Assembly: GCA_963750965.1 (NCBI GenBank)
Contig: CAVVSK010000020.1
Span: 1 to 64,000 of the forward strand
Length of the DNA stretch: 64,000 nucleotides
Origin: CANKHA01 sp963750965
GTDB taxonomy: Bacteria > Pseudomonadota > Alphaproteobacteria > Rhizobiales > Xanthobacteraceae
Direction of reading: 5' to 3'
Below are positions 16,321 to 23,439 of this stretch, piece after piece. The notes below the pieces were generated by a model. The model did not search any database. It saw nothing but the letters and a program-made list of their open reading frames with translations, and had not been told where the DNA came from. Positions within the stretch are counted from its first letter, which is position 1, and each line of letters starts with the position of its first letter. Position numbers and translations under genes: made by a program.

Positions 16321-17942
16321 CCCTCGGCCGGCAACGCCGCCCGACCGCGGATCATATCTGAAGCTTTCTCCGCCAGCATCAGCACGCAGGCATTAATATG
16401 TGCCGAGACGATATCAGGCATGGCGGAGGCGTCCACCACCCGCAGGCCTTGGACGCCGCGCACCTTCAGCTCCGGGTCGAGCACGCTTTCCGCGCCCGTC
16501 CCCATCGGACAGGTGCCGCAAGGGTGATGCGCAGTAATCGCTGTCCCCCGTATGAAGGCGTCGATCTCGGCGTCGGTTTTCACCTTTTCGCCCGGCGTGG
16601 TCTCGGTACCGCGATAAGGATCGAGCGGGTTCTGATAGGCCACCTCACGCGCGCGCTTGAACCCTTCGCGCAGGCTTGGCAGGTCGTTTGGTGCGGAAAA
16701 AAAGTTGTAATGGATGCGCATGGAAGCGCGCGGGTCGGCCGAGCGCAGCAGGATTTCTCCCCGGCTGTCCGGATGCAGCAGCGTGGGACGGATGCCATAG
16801 CCGTCGACATAGGGCTTCTTCAGCCACGGAAACCACAGATGCGCATGCGGTGGCAGCCCGCGGAACATGAACTCGATGTCAGGCACCGCAAGCTCGGGCC
16901 GTGTCTTGATGAAGGCGTGTAGCCCGCCCGGCACGACCGTGCCCGGCCCGGTGCCGAAGCAATAGGCCTGGATCATGCTGCGCGCCATGCGGTCGAAGCG
17001 CATTTCGCTGTGGAAGGCGCTGAAATCCTTTCGTGCGAAAATGATCAGCACGGCGAGATGATCCTGCAGATTCTTTCCCACCGGCAGGTCCACGAGCGTC
17101 CTGATTCCGTGCTCGCGCAGATGCGCCGCCGGGCCGATGCCCGAGAGCATCAGAAGCTGCGGCGTGTTGAAAGTGCCGCTTGCGACAACAACCTCACGCG
17201 CCGCCTGCACGCACTTGAGATTGCCTCTGTGGAGATATTCCACGCCGGTGGCGCGCGTGCCCTGCATCAGGATGCGCGTCGTGTGCGCGGCGGTTTCGAT
17301 AGTGAGATTTTTCCGCCCGCGCGCCGGCTTCAGATAAGCCGCAGCCGAGGATGAGCGGCGTCCGTCGCGGATGGTGTATTGGCTGCGGCCGAAACCTTCC
17401 TGCTGTTTTGCGTTATAGTCCTCGGTGTACGGAATGCCGGCGGCTTTGGCGGCTTCGATCCAGGCGGTGTAGAGCGGGTCCTGCGTCTTGGCGAATTCGG
17501 TCCCGACCGGGCCGTCGCCGCCGCGGTATTTGCTCTCGCCGCCTTCCCATTTCTCACCGCGCCTGAAGTAAGGCAGCACTTCCGCAAAGGACCAGCCGCG
17601 CGCGCCTTTCTGTGCCCAGCGGTCGTAATCGCCGGCATTGCCGCGCGTATACGCCATCACATTGATCGAAGATGATCCGCCCAACACTTTGCCGCGGGTA
17701 GCTTCGATGCTGCGATTGTTCAAACCGCGTTCTGGCTCGGTATGATAGCCCCAGTCGAACAGTCCGTATTCATGCAGCTTACCGAGGCCAAGCGGGATAT
17801 GGATCAGCGGTGACCAGTCGCGCCCGCCGGCTTCCAGCAGCAGCACGCGCGCGGCGCCGTCCTCGCTCAGGCGATTGGCCAGCACGCAGCCCGCCGAGCC
17901 CGCGCCGACGATGATGTAGTCGTAGCCCTTCTCGCCAGACAT
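16314..17942 (-). CDS. GMC-family FAD oxidoreductase (542 aa)
   Basis: N-terminal FAD Rossmann motif YDYIIVGAGSAGCVLANRLSE, then the GMC signature 1 RGKVLGGSSSINVMAYTRG and signature 2 ASGTFNTPQLLMLSGIGP. C-terminal HHPCGTCPMG, DASAMPDIVSAHINA and a final helix complete the substrate domain; the catalytic pair would be the His of HHPCGT and the His/Asn of AHINA. Choline dehydrogenase/alcohol dehydrogenase-type activity on a primary alcohol is expected, with electrons passed to oxygen or quinone. The ATG at 17940-17942 is preferred over one 7 codons upstream because it starts right before the FAD strand. Bracketed by two copies of the double-hairpin repeat, it may be a mobile or separately inserted cassette. 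Confidence 0.9.
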   Translation of the reverse strand: MSGEKGYDYIIVGAGSAGCVLANRLSEDGAARVLLLEAGGRDWSPLIHIPLGLGKLHEYGLFDWGYHTEPERGLNNRSIEATRGKVLGGSSSINVMAYTRGNAGDYDRWAQKGARGWSFAEVLPYFRRGEKWEGGESKYRGGDGPVGTEFAKTQDPLYTAWIEAAKAAGIPYTEDYNAKQQEGFGRSQYTIRDGRRSSSAAAYLKPARGRKNLTIETAAHTTRILMQGTRATGVEYLHRGNLKCVQAAREVVVASGTFNTPQLLMLSGIGPAAHLREHGIRTLVDLPVGKNLQDHLAVLIIFARKDFSAFHSEMRFDRMARSMIQAYCFGTGPGTVVPGGLHAFIKTRPELAVPDIEFMFRGLPPHAHLWFPWLKKPYVDGYGIRPTLLHPDSRGEILLRSADPRASMRIHYNFFSAPNDLPSLREGFKRAREVAYQNPLDPYRGTETTPGEKVKTDAEIDAFIRGTAITAHHPCGTCPMGTGAESVLDPELKVRGVQGLRVVDASAMPDIVSAHINACVLMLAEKASDMIRGRAALPAEGA

Positions 17943-18001
17943 TTCCCCCGCCCGCGTCTGCAACCCGGCCGAGGGCCGTCATGCCGATTGGCGCACTCTA
18001 C

Positions 18002-18115
18002 AGCGCGCGATCAGCAAAAACGGGTACCGGTTTTGCGGTCGATCGCGCGCTAACTTTTAACTTGGCGCATGATCTTGTCGGCGAACCGGTGTCCGCTTCG
18101 CCGGATCATGCGCTA
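18002..18115. repeat. Double-hairpin intergenic repeat, copy B
   Basis: Same order of motifs as copy A: gcgcgcgatcagcaaaaac, ccggttttgcggtcgatcgcgc, then gcatgatcttgtcggcgaaccgg and a closing ggatcatgcgct. Each half can fold into a hairpin. It fills the space between the GMC gene and the TauD-type gene, and overlaps the end of the latter by a few bases. Divergence between A and B is limited to loop positions and compensated stem changes (for example ccgaaaa/cttttcgg against cggcgaa/cttcgccgg), a sign that the folded form is maintained. Confidence 0.8.
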
Positions 18116-18988
18116 ATACGGCCGCACCGAGCCTTTTACCGTGGTGCGCAGCATCAGGCGGCGCTCAGTCGAGGGGAAGTCGGTGCGCGCATGCGACGAG
18201 CAGCGATTATCCCAGAGCAAAAGGTCGCCGAGACGCCAGACATGCTCGTAAACGAATTCCTTTTTCTCCGCGTGGTCGTAGACCGCGTTCAGCAATTCGT
18301 CGCTTTCCTTCTCCTGCATGTCGACCACTTTCACCGTCATCAGGCGGTTGACGTAGACCGCCTTCTTCTTGGTGTCTTCGTGGGTGCGGAATACCGGATG
18401 TACGCATTCGGCAAAGGCTTCGGTACCTTTGTTGTCGCCCTTCTGCACCGAGCCGTAGTTGTAATGGTGCAGCGCCTTGCGGTCTTCGAGCTTGTTGCGG
18501 ATCGCCGGATCGAGGGCGTCATAGGCGGCATAGCCGCTGGCAAACAGCGTATTGCCGCCGGTGGAGGGAATCTCCACGGAATAAAGCATCGTCGCTTTGC
18601 TCGGCACCTCGGCATGAATCATGTCGTGGTGGAACATCATCTCGCCATCTGGCAAAGCGCCAATCGGTTCGCCGTTCTCGCGGATGTTGGAGATCATCAT
18701 GATCCCGGGCAGCAAGCGGGCCTGACCCGGCGGGCGGTATTTCGGCGGGCGATGCAGGTCGCCGATCTCGCCGAAGTAACCGGTGACACGTACGAGGTCT
18801 TCCTGCGAAAGCTTCTGGTCGGGGAAGATGATCACGAGGTGGTCGAGCCAAGCCTGATAGATCGCCTTGATGGTCGCGTCGTCCGGCTTGGTGCGCAGGT
18901 CAATGCCGCGCAGCTCCGCGCCGATATGCTTCGTCAGGGGAACAATCTCGAAGGCCTTGTTGGTTTTCACCTGGGTGGCGACGTTCAT
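18113..18988 (-). CDS. TauD/TfdA-family Fe(II)/2-oxoglutarate dioxygenase (291 aa)
   Basis: The ATG at 18986-18988 follows GAAGGAAG and gives MNVATQVKTNKAFEIVPLTK. Core: IGAELRGIDLRT, LDHLVIIFPDQKLSQEDLV, the iron motif HHD (His120, Asp122) in GEMMFHHDMIH, and the distal His266 in LLLWDNRCSSHARTDF, followed by RRLMLRTTVKG for 2-oxoglutarate. All three iron ligands are present, so an active oxygenase is expected. Family members hydroxylate taurine, 2,4-D, alkyl sulfates and other compounds. It is first in the series running into GMC and CoA genes, but separated by repeat B, so it may be its own transcript. Confidence 0.9.
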   Translation of the reverse strand: MNVATQVKTNKAFEIVPLTKHIGAELRGIDLRTKPDDATIKAIYQAWLDHLVIIFPDQKLSQEDLVRVTGYFGEIGDLHRPPKYRPPGQARLLPGIMMISNIRENGEPIGALPDGEMMFHHDMIHAEVPSKATMLYSVEIPSTGGNTLFASGYAAYDALDPAIRNKLEDRKALHHYNYGSVQKGDNKGTEAFAECVHPVFRTHEDTKKKAVYVNRLMTVKVVDMQEKESDELLNAVYDHAEKKEFVYEHVWRLGDLLLWDNRCSSHARTDFPSTERRLMLRTTVKGSVRPY

Positions 18989-19170
18989 ACGGCTTCCTTC
19001 CGCTGGTCCCATTTCCATGGATATTGCTGAGGCTTGCCGCAGAGTAAAACGGGCCTCCCGCCAGCGCAACCTTGGTCCAAATCGACTTTTTGTGCGCTGC
19101 CGCAGCGCATTATTCGCGTTGCCGCCGAGCGAATGCTAGGCTTTCGGCTAGCCATGGCTGAGGGTGGTCG

Positions 19171-19830
19171 ATGCAAAAGATAGGAATTTCCAACGGGCCA
19201 ATCGCGCGCATGTTGGCGGCGCTTTTCGCCGTGTATTTTCTTGCGGCCCCGCCGCTTGCCGCGCAGACCATTGTCGACGAATGGAACGAAGCCAAGCTTC
19301 CCGCACCGCCGCAGCTGAAGCCGGCCCAGGTAGACGCCAAGCAGGCCGCGCTGCTGGTGATGGACTTCACCACCCAGACCTGCAGCAAAGAGCGCCGGCC
19401 GCGTTGCGCCGCTTCGGTTCCGAAAATTACGAAACTGGTCGCTGATGCCCGCGCGAAAGGTGCACTGGTGATCTACAGCATCGCGGGCGCGGGTGCGACA
19501 CCGGCCAGCATCTTGCAGGAGCTTGGCCCTGCGCCGGGAGAAACCATCCTGCCCGCGCTCGGCCCGGACAAATTTATCGGCAGCGACCTGGAGCAAACGC
19601 TGAAGGCCAAAGGAATCAAAACCCTGATCGCGGTCGGTACGCAGGCGCAAACCTCCGTGCTGCATACAGCCGGCGCGGCGGCGCTACGCGGATTTACGGT
19701 GGTGGTGCCGGTGGACGGGATGTCCTCCGACGACAGCTTTCCGGAATTGTACACGGCATGGCATCTGTCTACCGCCGCGCGTATCGCCGACAAGGTGACT
19801 CTGACCAAGACCGACATGGTCAGCTTCTAG
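19171..19830 (+). CDS. Exported isochorismatase-like protein lacking the catalytic Cys (219 aa)
   Basis: A leader is visible (GPIARMLAALFAVYFLAAPPLAAQ), so the protein is likely periplasmic. The mature part has the isochorismatase/cysteine hydrolase fold: LLVMDFTTQT with Asp65, GPDKFIGSDLEQTLKAKG with Lys134, then LIAVGTQAQTSVLHTAGAAA. In the family the last segment reads TG.AT..CVE.TA with the nucleophilic Cys; here the position is Ser162. The other two triad residues are kept. It may be a serine variant, inactive, or a binding protein. It is followed 77 bases later by the exported MmgE/PrpD gene in the same direction. Confidence 0.78.
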   Translation: MQKIGISNGPIARMLAALFAVYFLAAPPLAAQTIVDEWNEAKLPAPPQLKPAQVDAKQAALLVMDFTTQTCSKERRPRCAASVPKITKLVADARAKGALVIYSIAGAGATPASILQELGPAPGETILPALGPDKFIGSDLEQTLKAKGIKTLIAVGTQAQTSVLHTAGAAALRGFTVVVPVDGMSSDDSFPELYTAWHLSTAARIADKVTLTKTDMVSF

Positions 19831-19907
19831 GGCTCTCCAACCGGGGGAGCCATTGTTCATTCGCGTGAAATGCCGGACAATCCGGCAAAATCAAACGGGG
19901 CACGGCG

Positions 19908-21398
19908 ATGGATAGCAAGGTTCATACCTACGCATTCGGCAGACGGCTCTTTCTGGCAGGCTCTGGCGCGCTAGCGCTGATGAGCGGCAGCGGGGGCGGC
20001 GCGAAAGCGCAGGAGTCGGGAGGCGACAAGCCTGCTCCGATCCCCGGGAAGCAATTGCGTCAGATGCTGGCGGAGTTCGTTGTCGCCTTCGATCTCAAGC
20101 AAGTGCCGGCGGAGGTGGTCGAGCTGGCCCGTTTGGCTTTCATCGATACCGTCGGCGTGGCCGTCGCCGGCAGCCACGAGGAGGTAGCGCACATCGCCGC
20201 CGGAATGGTGAAGCTGGAAGGCACTGCGCCGCAATGCACCATCATCGGGCAGTCCTTTAAGGCCTCACCGCAGCTCGCAGCGCTCGCAAATGGCGTCTCA
20301 AGCCATGCGATGGACTACGACTTCAGTTATGTGAGCGGACAGTCTGCTGCGCCGGTGATTCCCGCGCTGCTCGCGCTCGCGGAAAGCACGGGTGCGACGC
20401 CGGCCGAATTTCTGGGCGCCTTCATCGTCGGCTGCGAGGTCACTGCACGCATTGGCCGCTCAAGTCCGCGGATCAGCAACGGCGGCGGCTGGCAAGCCGC
20501 CGGCGTTATCGGCGGGATTAGCGCGGCGGCGGCCTGCGCAAAGCTGATGAAGCTTCCGGTCGACCAGGTGGCGCACGCCATCGGCATCAGCGCCTCGCTG
20601 GTATCGGGATTGCCGGCCAATTACGGAACGATGACCAAGCCGCTGCACGTCGGCAACGGTGCGCGCAACGGCGTGATGGCGGCGATGCTCGCGAGCAAGG
20701 GTTTCACGTCCAGTCCTACGGTCCTCGAAGGCGACAACGGCTATTACGGAAGCTTCGCACGCGCTCTGAAAACCGACTATGCGCCGTTCAAGGATCTCGG
20801 CAGTCGCTGGGACCTGAAGGAAACCGGCTACAGCATCAAATACTATCCTTGCGGTGGGCGCGGCCACACCGCAATCGATGCCGCGCTGCTGCTGCGTGAC
20901 AAGCTTGGCGGACGCACGGACGAAATAACCAACATCCATTGCTGGATGTCGCCCTCCAGCGCCAAACGCGTCGTCACCAAGTACCCAATCGATGTCGAGT
21001 CGGCGAAGTTCTCGGCCTCCTACGTGATCGCCTATTCGCTTTTGCATGGCGCGCCGAAGATCAAGGCCTTTACCCAGGAGGCGCTTAATGACGCGCGCAT
21101 AAAGGCATTGGCCGGCCTCGTGACGGCCAGCGCCGATCCGCAGCTGAGTGACGAATGGGGCAACCCGACCCGGGTGAAAATTGCGCTCAAGGATGGCGGG
21201 ACGTTCCAGGAGCAGCGCGACTATCCCATCGGCTCAACGCAGGTGCCTTTGACCAAGGCGCAGGTCGAGGAGAAGTTCATGGACTGCGCGATGCAGACCA
21301 TCAACGAGGACGCCGCGAGGAAATTATTCGCCATCGCGAGCACGATCACCGACCGGCCGGCCTTCGGCGACTTCTGGTCGCTGCTCCGGAAGGCATGA
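19908..21398 (+). CDS. MmgE/PrpD family protein with Tat-type leader (496 aa)
   Basis: The N terminus contains FGRRLFLAGSGALALMSG, a twin-arginine motif (RRLFL) with a hydrophobic core, and an AKAQ cleavage site near residue 35; MmgE/PrpD proteins are normally cytosolic. The mature part has family blocks: LARLAFIDTVGVAVAGS, ALANGVSSHAMDYD, GGWQAAGVIGGISAAAACAK, NYGTMTKPLHVGNGARNGVMAA, and YSIKYYPCGGRGHTAIDAAL. The Asp-Tyr-Asp region and the KPLHVGNGARNG loop agree with the active-site layout. A folded, possibly multimeric dehydratase or decarboxylase exported by Tat is the simplest reading. Partner to the preceding exported isochorismatase-like gene, probably one transcript. Confidence 0.82.
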   Translation: MDSKVHTYAFGRRLFLAGSGALALMSGSGGGAKAQESGGDKPAPIPGKQLRQMLAEFVVAFDLKQVPAEVVELARLAFIDTVGVAVAGSHEEVAHIAAGMVKLEGTAPQCTIIGQSFKASPQLAALANGVSSHAMDYDFSYVSGQSAAPVIPALLALAESTGATPAEFLGAFIVGCEVTARIGRSSPRISNGGGWQAAGVIGGISAAAACAKLMKLPVDQVAHAIGISASLVSGLPANYGTMTKPLHVGNGARNGVMAAMLASKGFTSSPTVLEGDNGYYGSFARALKTDYAPFKDLGSRWDLKETGYSIKYYPCGGRGHTAIDAALLLRDKLGGRTDEITNIHCWMSPSSAKRVVTKYPIDVESAKFSASYVIAYSLLHGAPKIKAFTQEALNDARIKALAGLVTASADPQLSDEWGNPTRVKIALKDGGTFQEQRDYPIGSTQVPLTKAQVEEKFMDCAMQTINEDAARKLFAIASTITDRPAFGDFWSLLRKA

Positions 21399-21436
21399 AC
21401 ATGTGGGCCCACCGGCTTCCCCGATAGAGCGACGGT

Positions 21437-21643
21437 TTAATCGGCGTCCTTATCGGGGCGTGCTGGCCGCTGCTCCTCGTCGTCCTCCGGCGCCTCCGCG
21501 CCGGGAATCACATAGCGGCCCGAGAGCCAGCGATTCAGATCGACGTCGGCGCAGCGTGCCGAGCAGAAGGGCTTGAACCGCTCCTCCACGGGTTTGCCGC
21601 AGATCGTACAAAGCTTCGAACTTGGTTTGTGAGCCTTGACCAT
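21437..21643 (-). CDS. yacG: DNA gyrase inhibitor YacG
   Basis: A 68-residue protein with the YacG zinc site: CTICGKP and PFCSARCADVDLNRWLSG, i.e. CxxC then CxxxC. The RCADVDLNRWLSGRYVIPG stretch is the strongest family signature. YacG binds zinc and interacts with GyrB, inhibiting gyrase; in alphaproteobacteria it usually follows maf. Starts 41 bases after the maf stop on the same strand. The acidic C terminus (DDEEQRPARPDKDAD) is as expected. Confidence 0.92.
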   Translation of the reverse strand: MVKAHKPSSKLCTICGKPVEERFKPFCSARCADVDLNRWLSGRYVIPGAEAPEDDEEQRPARPDKDAD

Positions 21644-21684
21644 GATGCGCGGATAATCCCGAAGCTCAGCGGATCAAGCAACCA

Positions 21685-22314
21685 TCAGACGGCTAGGGCA
21701 TTGAGCCAGCCGAAGCGGATGGGAAATCCTTCTCCCGACAGCAGCGAGACCGTCTCGTAAAGCGGCAAGCCGACTACATTGGTATAGGAGCCAACCATCT
21801 TGACGATGAAGGAGCCGGCAATGCCTTGGGCGGCATAACCACCGGCCTTGCCGCGCCATTCGCCGGACGCGAGATAGGCTTCGATGTCCTCGTCGGAGAG
21901 CCGCTTGAACCGAACACGCGTGTCCACCAGCCGCTGCCGGAACGTCTGTTTCGGCGTGACCAGGCAGATGCCCGAATAGACGTGGTGGTTGCGTCCGGAC
22001 AACAAACGCAGGCATTGCGCGGCTTCGTCCAGCAATTCCGCCTTGGGCAGGATGCGCCGGCCCACCGCGACTACGGTGTCCGCCGCCAGGATGTAGGAGC
22101 CGCGTAATTCGTCATCGAGCCGCACCTGGTTGAGCGCCCCTTCCGCTTTGCCGCGCGCGAGCCGCGTGGCCAGCGCCCGCGGCAGCTCACCCCGCTTGGG
22201 CACTTCGTCGATGTCGGCCGGGCGCAACGCGTCCGGTTCGATCCCGGCCTGATTGAGCAGGCCCAGCCGGCGGGGAGAGCCGGAAGCGAGCACGAGTTTG
22301 GGCCGGCCCAGCAT
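21685..22314 (-). CDS. maf: Maf-like nucleoside triphosphate pyrophosphatase
   Basis: The start MLGRPKLVLASGSPRRLGLL contains the invariant SGSPRR phosphate-binding motif at residues 11-16. Further signatures: GKAEGA, YILAADTVVAVGRRILPK, LLSGRNHHVYSGI and GKAGGYAAQGIAGSFI with the Asp replaced in context as in the YhdE/YceF families. Maf proteins hydrolyse dTTP/UTP or modified nucleotides and take part in septum control. Length of 209 aa is normal. In related genomes infA is usually found just upstream; here a repeat occupies that place. Confidence 0.92.
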   Translation of the reverse strand: MLGRPKLVLASGSPRRLGLLNQAGIEPDALRPADIDEVPKRGELPRALATRLARGKAEGALNQVRLDDELRGSYILAADTVVAVGRRILPKAELLDEAAQCLRLLSGRNHHVYSGICLVTPKQTFRQRLVDTRVRFKRLSDEDIEAYLASGEWRGKAGGYAAQGIAGSFIVKMVGSYTNVVGLPLYETVSLLSGEGFPIRFGWLNALAV

Positions 22315-22340
22315 GATTGCAAAACCTGACGTTTCTTCTC

Positions 22341-22472
22341 GTCATTGCCGGGCACAATCCGGCAATACGAGCATGACGATGGACGCATCGGAACTCGGAA
22401 ATACCCGCGTTCCGCACCAGCAGTGGGCATATCGGGGAAACCCGATATGCGGGTCAAGCCCAGGCATGCAAA
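22341..22472. repeat. Palindromic intergenic repeat between maf and phosphatase genes
   Basis: A mosaic of hairpins: ttgccgggcacaatccggcaa near 22345; a second pair based on cggaactcgg and cccgcgttccg (about 22388-22414); and a perfect 10-bp stem gcatatcggg/cccgatatgc at 22427-22450. Outer motifs gtcattgccggg and gggtcaagccc belong to the common Hyphomicrobiales repeat class. The third hairpin has the same core layout as the one at 11180-11205 (variable arm, cggg, aa, cccg, variable arm). Confidence 0.7.
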
Positions 22473-22482
22473 AGAGTTAGTT

Positions 22483-22944
22483 TTAGTCGTTGTGACTGTG
22501 CGCGGAGCCGAAGCGGTCGAGGATACGCTTGGCAAGCTGTTCGCGCACCTCGCGATAGCCATGCATGCGCTGCTCGCGGCTGCCTTCGATCACCGATGGA
22601 TCCGCGGTCGGCCAATATTCCACAGCTGCAGTGAGCCGATGTGTCAGTTCCAGCGCCTTGTGATGCGCCTTGGGGGAGAGCGTGACGATCAGGTCGAAAT
22701 CGAGCCCTTCCAAATCCTCCAGTTCCTCGAAAGTGACCGGCCGGTGATCTCCGATGTCGAGCCCGATTTCCGCCATGGCGGCAACGGCAAAGGGATCGAG
22801 GTCAGCCGTCTGCACGCCGGCGGAGCGTACCGGCACGTTCGACCCGATCAGATGGCCGAAGAGGCGCGCCGCCATGGGCGAGCGCAGCGAATTCAGTCCG
22901 CAGGCGAACAGAACGGAGCGCGGCGGCTTATCGTCGGCGTCCAC
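22483..22944 (-). CDS. Low-molecular-weight protein-tyrosine phosphatase/arsenate reductase-like protein (153 aa)
   Basis: A GTG start at 22942-22944 is used, three bases after the upstream stop. The P-loop region reads LFACGLNSLRSPMAARLFGH: Cys at residue 15, then GLNSLRS in place of the usual C-x5-R(S), which is the arsenate-reductase/LMW phosphatase fold. Later features DPFAVAAMAEIGLDIGDHRPVTFEEL and DLIVTLSPKAHHKALEL fit. The conserved late DP is represented by TADPSV. Gene position between UPF0262 and maf is conserved in Rhizobiales. Substrate (phosphotyrosine protein or arsenate) is not decidable. Confidence 0.85.
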   Translation of the reverse strand: MDADDKPPRSVLFACGLNSLRSPMAARLFGHLIGSNVPVRSAGVQTADLDPFAVAAMAEIGLDIGDHRPVTFEELEDLEGLDFDLIVTLSPKAHHKALELTHRLTAAVEYWPTADPSVIEGSREQRMHGYREVREQLAKRILDRFGSAHSHND

Positions 22945-22947
22945 CGC

Positions 22948-23439
22948 TTAGCCTCTCCAATGCAGCACGCAAATCAGCGTGAACAGCCGGCGCGCGGTGT
23001 CGAAATCCACTTTTACCTTGCGCTTGAGCCGCTCCACCAGAAGCCTGGAGCCCTCGTCATGGATCGCGCGCCGGCCCATGTCGAGGGCTTCAATGCGGTC
23101 AGGCGTTGCGGTGCGGATAGCCTGGTAATAGCTGTCGCAGATCATGAAATAGTCTTTTACGATCCGCCGGAACGGAGTCATTGACAGCAGATGCGCCATC
23201 ACCGCCTCCCCTTTGGCGGTCTTGATCTCGAATACCAGGCGGCTTTCCGCGATGCTCAGCTGCAGTGTGTAAGGCCCGCCTTTGTGGCCTTCTGGCGCAA
23301 AGCTGTTCTGTTCAAGCAGATCGTAGATTGCGACCGCGCGCTCGTGCTCGACATCCGGATTGGATCGGCCGATCGAGTTTTCGTCGAGCGTGACCTCGAC
23401 CAGACAGTACGTCTTGCCTTTGGCTGGCTCGCGGCTCAT
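22948..23439 (-). CDS. UPF0262 family protein (163 aa)
   Basis: Recognisable by its alphaproteobacterial pattern: VTLDENSIGRSNPDVEHERA, then AIYDLLEQNSFAPEG and SPFR-like MTPFRRIVKDYFMICDSYY, and GRRAIHDEGSRLLVERLKRK near the C terminus. The cell role is unknown. The start overlaps the hisD stop by four bases (ATGA) and the following phosphatase gene begins three bases after its stop, so hisD, UPF0262 and the phosphatase form one translationally coupled group, a frequent order in the Rhizobiales. Confidence 0.9.
   Translation of the reverse strand: MSREPAKGKTYCLVEVTLDENSIGRSNPDVEHERAVAIYDLLEQNSFAPEGHKGGPYTLQLSIAESRLVFEIKTAKGEAVMAHLLSMTPFRRIVKDYFMICDSYYQAIRTATPDRIEALDMGRRAIHDEGSRLLVERLKRKVKVDFDTARRLFTLICVLHWRG

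Noticed and set aside
11041..22472. CRISPR array among the repeats
   Set aside because: Repeats are palindromic, scattered and without regular spacers; no cas genes are in the window.
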